The notes beneath the pieces were generated by a model. It ran no database searches. It was not told the origin of the DNA and saw only the letters and a program-made list of their open reading frames with translations. DNA of 64,000 nt, from positions 21,439,277 to 21,503,276 of the forward strand of contig NC_063259.1 in the NCBI RefSeq assembly GCF_019578655.1. Reading direction: 5' to 3'. Shown here piece by piece: positions 59,901-64,000 of the stretch (positions are counted from its first letter, which is position 1; each line of letters begins with the position of its first letter). Made by a program: the position numbers and the translations under genes. The stretch is from Ricinus communis. Its lineage: Eukaryota; Streptophyta; Magnoliopsida; Malpighiales; Euphorbiaceae.

Positions 59901-62195
59901 TAACTTAAAGCAGTACAAACAGCTTGCATGGAGAAATTGAAAGTTAAGAGATACAATTTGTATGATTAAACTGGTAGCAACTGTCTGTTACCACTGAGAT
60001 TAATTCAGTAGAATTTATTGAAATGGATCGAATGAACTTATAATGATCAATTGACTTAATAGGGATGGCAGTGGATAGGGTATGAAAACTCTAGGATTGT
60101 GCTCCAAACTAGCACTTCAAAGCACCTAATACTTGTACAAACCCAATGAGCTTGCCCATCTGTTCTCCTGAATCCCTTCAAATGAAAACAACTAAGAGTT
60201 TTTAAAGTAGGCAGAACCATTTCTTATCCAGCAACAGAAAAAAGGTTTATTTAAGACACTTTATGAAATCGAAGGATGCAAGTTCATGCACCTACTAGTC
60301 TCACTACTATAAAAGCATAGGGAGTACATGTCTAATATTAATGTTATCATTGCCTACTAGACAAAAGTCTTAAAGTCAGAGGGAGAATCAACTTCAGTAC
60401 ACAACTTGCAGTTCCAGTTTATGTCTTTCTACTTATTTTTATGTTAAATATAATTTTATGGTCTGAACAGTGTGATCCTTTGGTTTCTGATCTGCTGTTA
60501 TTGACAATTGCTTTTGAGGGTTCTTTTATTCTATCCCTTTGCATTTTCTCTATTCTTCATGTTAGAGTTACTAACATTTCTTTGTACTATGAAATTCTCC
60601 TGTAAATAAGGCTAAAGATTCAGAATCAGATATTTTCTCAGACTGAATAAGATTTGGCACTTTGCTGTACTAACTTCCATTCATGGCTTTTGGAATTTTA
60701 GGCAGCAGGAGGAGCAGCAGCTTACCCATACCCGGATCCCTATTATAGAAGCATATTTGCTCCCTATGATGCTCAGCCATATCCGCCACAGCCCTATGGT
60801 GGACAACCAATGGTGATTCCATTTGCTGTCATATGCTTTAACATCTTGAACCCTAGTCTCTTTTTATCCTTGAAAAACTCTTTCTAACACGTAACTTATG
60901 ATTGTAAAATAACTACTTGCTTCAGGTCCATCTTCAGTTAATGGGAATTCAGCAAGCTGGAGTCCCTTTGCCATCGGATACAGTTGAGGAACCTGTTTTT
61001 GTCAATGCAAAACAATATCATGGTATTTTGAGACGTCGACAATCCCGTGCAAAAGCTGAATCAGAAAATAAAGTCATCAAGTCGCGTAAGGTATATTGGC
61101 GACCATTCAGAAGCAAATATCTTCCTACTTATGTTTGACTCACCTGATTGATTAGAATATAAGAAAGAAAAATCTATATCTGTTATCAATTATCAGTTTT
61201 GGCAATTGCTCTGCTGATGCATTCTGATTCTGTTAGACTATATGTATCTTCTTTCTTGCTTCAAAGTTGCAAGGTCAATCATATCTAGGACACTGGTTTA
61301 GTTTCCAAAAAGTATAATGTTGGTGGTGTAGGACGAGAAGGAGAAAATACTTGATCTTAGTAGGATAGAAGGATTCAGAAAACTATAGAACAACTAGCCT
61401 CATATTTATAAGCTCTAGGATTCACTCCTAGGGATAGACTTGCACTGAGAACTCCAGGAAGCCTTAATGCTGGCAAAGGAATAAGAGATAAACAAAGCAT
61501 AGTAAGAATTAGAAGTATGAGTATTTATACAACTAAAAAAAGATCACAACTGTGAATTATGTCATAGGCTTGATTTAAGACCCGAAAGACTAATTTAACC
61601 CATCATCAGTGACCAAAATCCTCGCTACAGCACTGTGGATAGTACTCCTCAGTTATAGTTTAATTTACTTCTCATATGAATTCTCCTGCATTGTCTGCCA
61701 ACTCAAAGCTTGAGGTTGATAAATATCCCCTTTTCCAGATATGTTATAAACTTTGAATTGGTCTTTGTCATTTAGACTCATATCAATGATAAACCAAATC
61801 ACATATCTTGTTATGCCATGTGATAATGTATGCATGTTCCTTGAATGGCTATTATCATACGAATCACAGTCGATAATGATTCCATGTGAAAGATCTTACC
61901 TCTGTTTCAACTTTACATGAGATCTGGTCACCATGTATAACAGTCTTTTGTTTCTAAATTCTTTTGATTTTGGATCTTTATGACTAAGCTTTGACTAATG
62001 TTGCAGCCATACCTGCATGAATCTCGACATCAGCATGCATTAAGAAGAGCTAGAGGATTGGGGGGGAGGTTTCTCAATGCCAAGAAAAATCAGCATCAAG
62101 AGCAGAATGAAATGGCATCAGGTGACAAATCACAATCCAATATCAATCTTAATTCTGATAAAAGTGATATTGTTTCCTCAGATGGGAAGTCTTGA
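56919..62195 (+). CDS. NF-YA: Nuclear transcription factor Y subunit A (NF-YA4/NF-YA7 clade)
   Basis: Five coding exons: 56919-56946, 57603-57763, 60702-60812, 60926-61090 and 62007-62195. Junctions are GT/AG and phase is kept, giving 217 residues. The N-terminus (MTSSVHDHS) and the [18 protein letters not shown] segment followed by [18 protein letters not shown] are typical of the NF-YA4/7 group. The conserved core has the A1 helix that contacts NF-YB/NF-YC ([20 protein letters not shown], about 124-143) and the A2 DNA-contact part ([16 protein letters not shown] then LGGRF, about 157-177), so the trimer-forming and CCAAT-binding parts are both present. The protein acts in the nucleus. A large intron (57764-60701) separates exons 2 and 3, and one or two noncoding exons lie upstream. 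No miR169 site was found in the 3'UTR. Confidence 0.95.
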
Positions 62196-62800
62196 TACAC
62201 TGGAAGCTGGTTGTACATGCACTGCATCCACAAATGAGATAGTTAAGGTGGCATCCAGGGTAGTCATCCCCCAAAGTCTGTATTGCTCGACTCTGGCTCT
62301 TTACTTGTGAGTCATTAGTATGTATAGCTTTTTCTAGCAGTGGGTTTGTAGTGAGGTTGCAAAGATGAAGCAGGCAGTGTAATTAAGGGGCATGGATAGT
62401 TGTCTTCGCAGCAGTGGATTTATTTGTAGTGTCACCTTTTCTTCATGGGGGGAGTGATGGTTACATCTGGTGTGCAGTCATTTTCTTTCTTTGAAGAACG
62501 TGGTTGAGCTAGAGCCTTTTCTAACAACAAATTTGTAGCGATGTTAATTGGTCAGGTTAAGTTTGTGTCATTAGCTTAGTGAAGATTAGGTTGGCTGTTT
62601 CTATTTAGTATTAGCTTGTTCATTACTTGTTGCTGTCAGCTTTCCTAATAAGTTGGATGGTTTGATTCGAACTTTAAGTATTGTGAAATAGTTTGGCACG
62701 ACAGCCATGTTTGAGTTGCATTGAATAGCATAAAGTTTGAAGTGATGCACTCAATACAGTGCATCATCCTTCCATAATTTTCTCTCTTCTCGAGTCTTAT
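62196..62800 (+). other. 3'UTR and downstream region of NF-YA
   Basis: Normal composition, no long frame, so probably mostly 3'UTR. The exact poly(A) site was not determined. Some NF-YA mRNAs carry a miR169 site here; no sequence matching it closely was seen. Confidence 0.5.
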
Positions 62801-63278
62801 TATTGTTGTTAAGGTTTGAGCTTTGTATTACCAGTGAAAGTGAACCAAGCTTTCCGAAACTTGCGAACCTGCACCAGCAGCTTTGCTATTTATGTATCTT
62901 GTCTACCATGCATTTGCGATTCTAATCCGAGTCCGATTGTGCATATGTACCAGCTAGTTATACTCAAATCATCTATAATATTGTATGGCTGTAGCAGCAA
63001 TCGAACATGGTGGCGCGCTTAGCCCTTGGAGACGAGGCATAATTATGTATTCCTTGATAAGGATCAAGATCAATCATACACAGTAATTGACTTAGTAATT
63101 CTCATCAGCACCCTAGCTAGGAATAGGATTTGTTTTTAGAACCCACATGATAAGTAGCAAAGAGAACATGCAGTTTACCTTTTGTCTGATATCTTTAATA
63201 CATGGTCAGAGTGATGAAAGAACCAAAGGTTTTACAGAAAGCAAAAGTTGGTCAATTAAAGCCTGGATCAGGTTGGAA

Positions 63279-63629
63279 CTATTCCAAATGGTGCACCTTA
63301 TCTAGCTGAGAAATCAGCATAGGTTGAGGATCATACTGACATGGGCATTTTTTCTTTTTTCTTCTTGAGATATCCATGGCCGACATGCGCAATAAACCTT
63401 GTAATGAGAATTCTACCTCTGTGGCACCGTAAAAGTCTCTGAAATCTGCTCTAATTTCCTTGCCTTTTCTGCGAAACAACAATCGTTCTTTTTTATCCTC
63501 TTGGTTGGGCAACAGATGTCTGTTCGACCCAGTCTTGCTTCTTCCCAGAAAACTGATCCGTTGAAACAGCATCAAGTGGGAGGGTTTGATTGCTGGCTCT
63601 GCATTATTTTCAACGTAATGATGAGTTTT
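63279..63629 (-). CDS. Probable 3'-terminal exon of an unrecognised convergent gene
   Basis: On the minus strand a frame of about 116 codons opens just after a TTAGCAG acceptor (exon would start at 63629) and ends at TAG, 63281-63279. It is basic and contains FLGRSKTGSNRH, FRRKGKEIRADFRDFYGATE, RMSAMDISRRKKKKCPC and YDPQP. I do not recognise the family. A stop just 5' of the acceptor in the same frame is consistent with an exon beginning there. The gene would run leftwards, convergent with NF-YA, with its other exons right of the window or in the last 350 bases. It could also be a chance frame. Confidence 0.35.
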   Translation of the reverse strand, partial: KTHHYVENNAEPAIKPSHLMLFQRISFLGRSKTGSNRHLLPNQEDKKERLLFRRKGKEIRADFRDFYGATEVEFSLQGLLRMSAMDISRRKKKKCPCQYDPQPMLISQLDKVHHLE

Positions 63630-64000
63630 CTGCTAATGGTGATGATGAAGTTGCCCCAGTGAGTATTGGATGTTTGTCTTCTGGATTAGCCGTGATGATC
63701 ATCAGAAGAGAGAGACAACAGTGATTTACAGAACTAATAAAAGAACCACTAATTAAGATGTAAAGCCTGATTAGGTAACTTGACAGGATAAACTTTAACT
63801 AATACATATCTGCAAACTTAAATCCCAATCCGTAAAGATATGGTTAATGTCCAATTCTTTCAGGCCATGTTTAACAGCCTGGTGCCTTGACCACTAGTTA
63901 CTTGTATCGTGCCCGTCAGGTATTTTGCTTAGACTGCGTCACTTCGCAGGGCGCTGTCTCTTCACTGGCAGTTAAAAACAAACCATACAGCTGTTCTGTC
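63630..64000. other. Right edge of the window, nothing assigned
   Basis: If the minus-strand frame at 63279-63629 is a real exon, this would be its upstream intron. No exon is recognised. Confidence 0.3.

Noticed and set aside
62196..62800. miR169 target site in the NF-YA 3'UTR
   Set aside because: No stretch close to the expected GGCAASTCATYCTTGGCT pattern was seen by eye. This fits the NF-YA4/7 clade, which is not a miR169 target in Arabidopsis.
1..64000. tRNA, rRNA, known microRNA hairpins or CRISPR-like arrays
   Set aside because: No tRNA boxes with a foldable cloverleaf, no rRNA, no known conserved microRNA sequence and no regularly spaced identical repeats were found by eye. A covariance-model scan was not possible.

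Overview
This window is nuclear DNA of a eudicot plant. It is AT-rich, has long gene-poor spacers, contains genes with many GT-AG introns, and encodes plant-type proteins: a plastid ferredoxin-NADP reductase, an ArfGAP-C2 protein and a plant NF-YA. The protein sequences look like a woody or Euphorbiaceae-type rosid, such as castor bean or cassava relatives, but that is an inference and not a firm call.

Layout. 1-377: a decayed fragment of an endogenous caulimovirid (plant pararetrovirus), cut by the window edge. 378-6000: AT-rich spacer with a 94-bp repeat pair and a degenerate tandem array. 6137-7108 (+): intronless monoacylglycerol-lipase-type hydrolase. 7109-10540: AT-rich spacer. 10541-18478: a rearranged second caulimovirid insertion. 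Its main block lies on the minus strand and reads capsid/zinc knuckle, protease, reverse transcriptase, RNase H, an intact 486-residue second ORF, then the promoter and leader. An inverted extra copy of the capsid region lies on the plus strand at the left end. 18479-29600: spacer with dispersed repeats. 29752-30246 (+): small single-pass membrane protein of unknown function. 33281-38875 (-): eight-exon ArfGAP-C2 gene (AGD12 type). 42322-46162 (-): five-exon root-type ferredoxin-NADP+ reductase. 46240-53950: AT-rich spacer with repeats. 54060-62800 (+): NF-YA transcription-factor gene with 5'UTR introns. 63279-63629 (-): probable 3' exon of a convergent, unrecognised gene.

The host genes are ordinary and unrelated in pathway (lipid hydrolysis, vesicle traffic, plastid redox, CCAAT-binding transcription). 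The unusual part is the caulimovirid locus. It sits between TA-dinucleotide runs, holds more than one genome equivalent with an internal deletion and an inversion, keeps one ORF fully open while its polyprotein is broken at several places, and keeps a pararetroviral TATA/poly(A) module that points into the inverted capsid fragment, so that any transcript would be antisense to capsid. A second point of note is a recent 121-bp tandem duplication across an exon-intron boundary of the ArfGAP gene, which creates a second splice donor.

Gene models were built by eye from ORFs, splice consensus and reading-phase continuity. No database search or transcript data were available.
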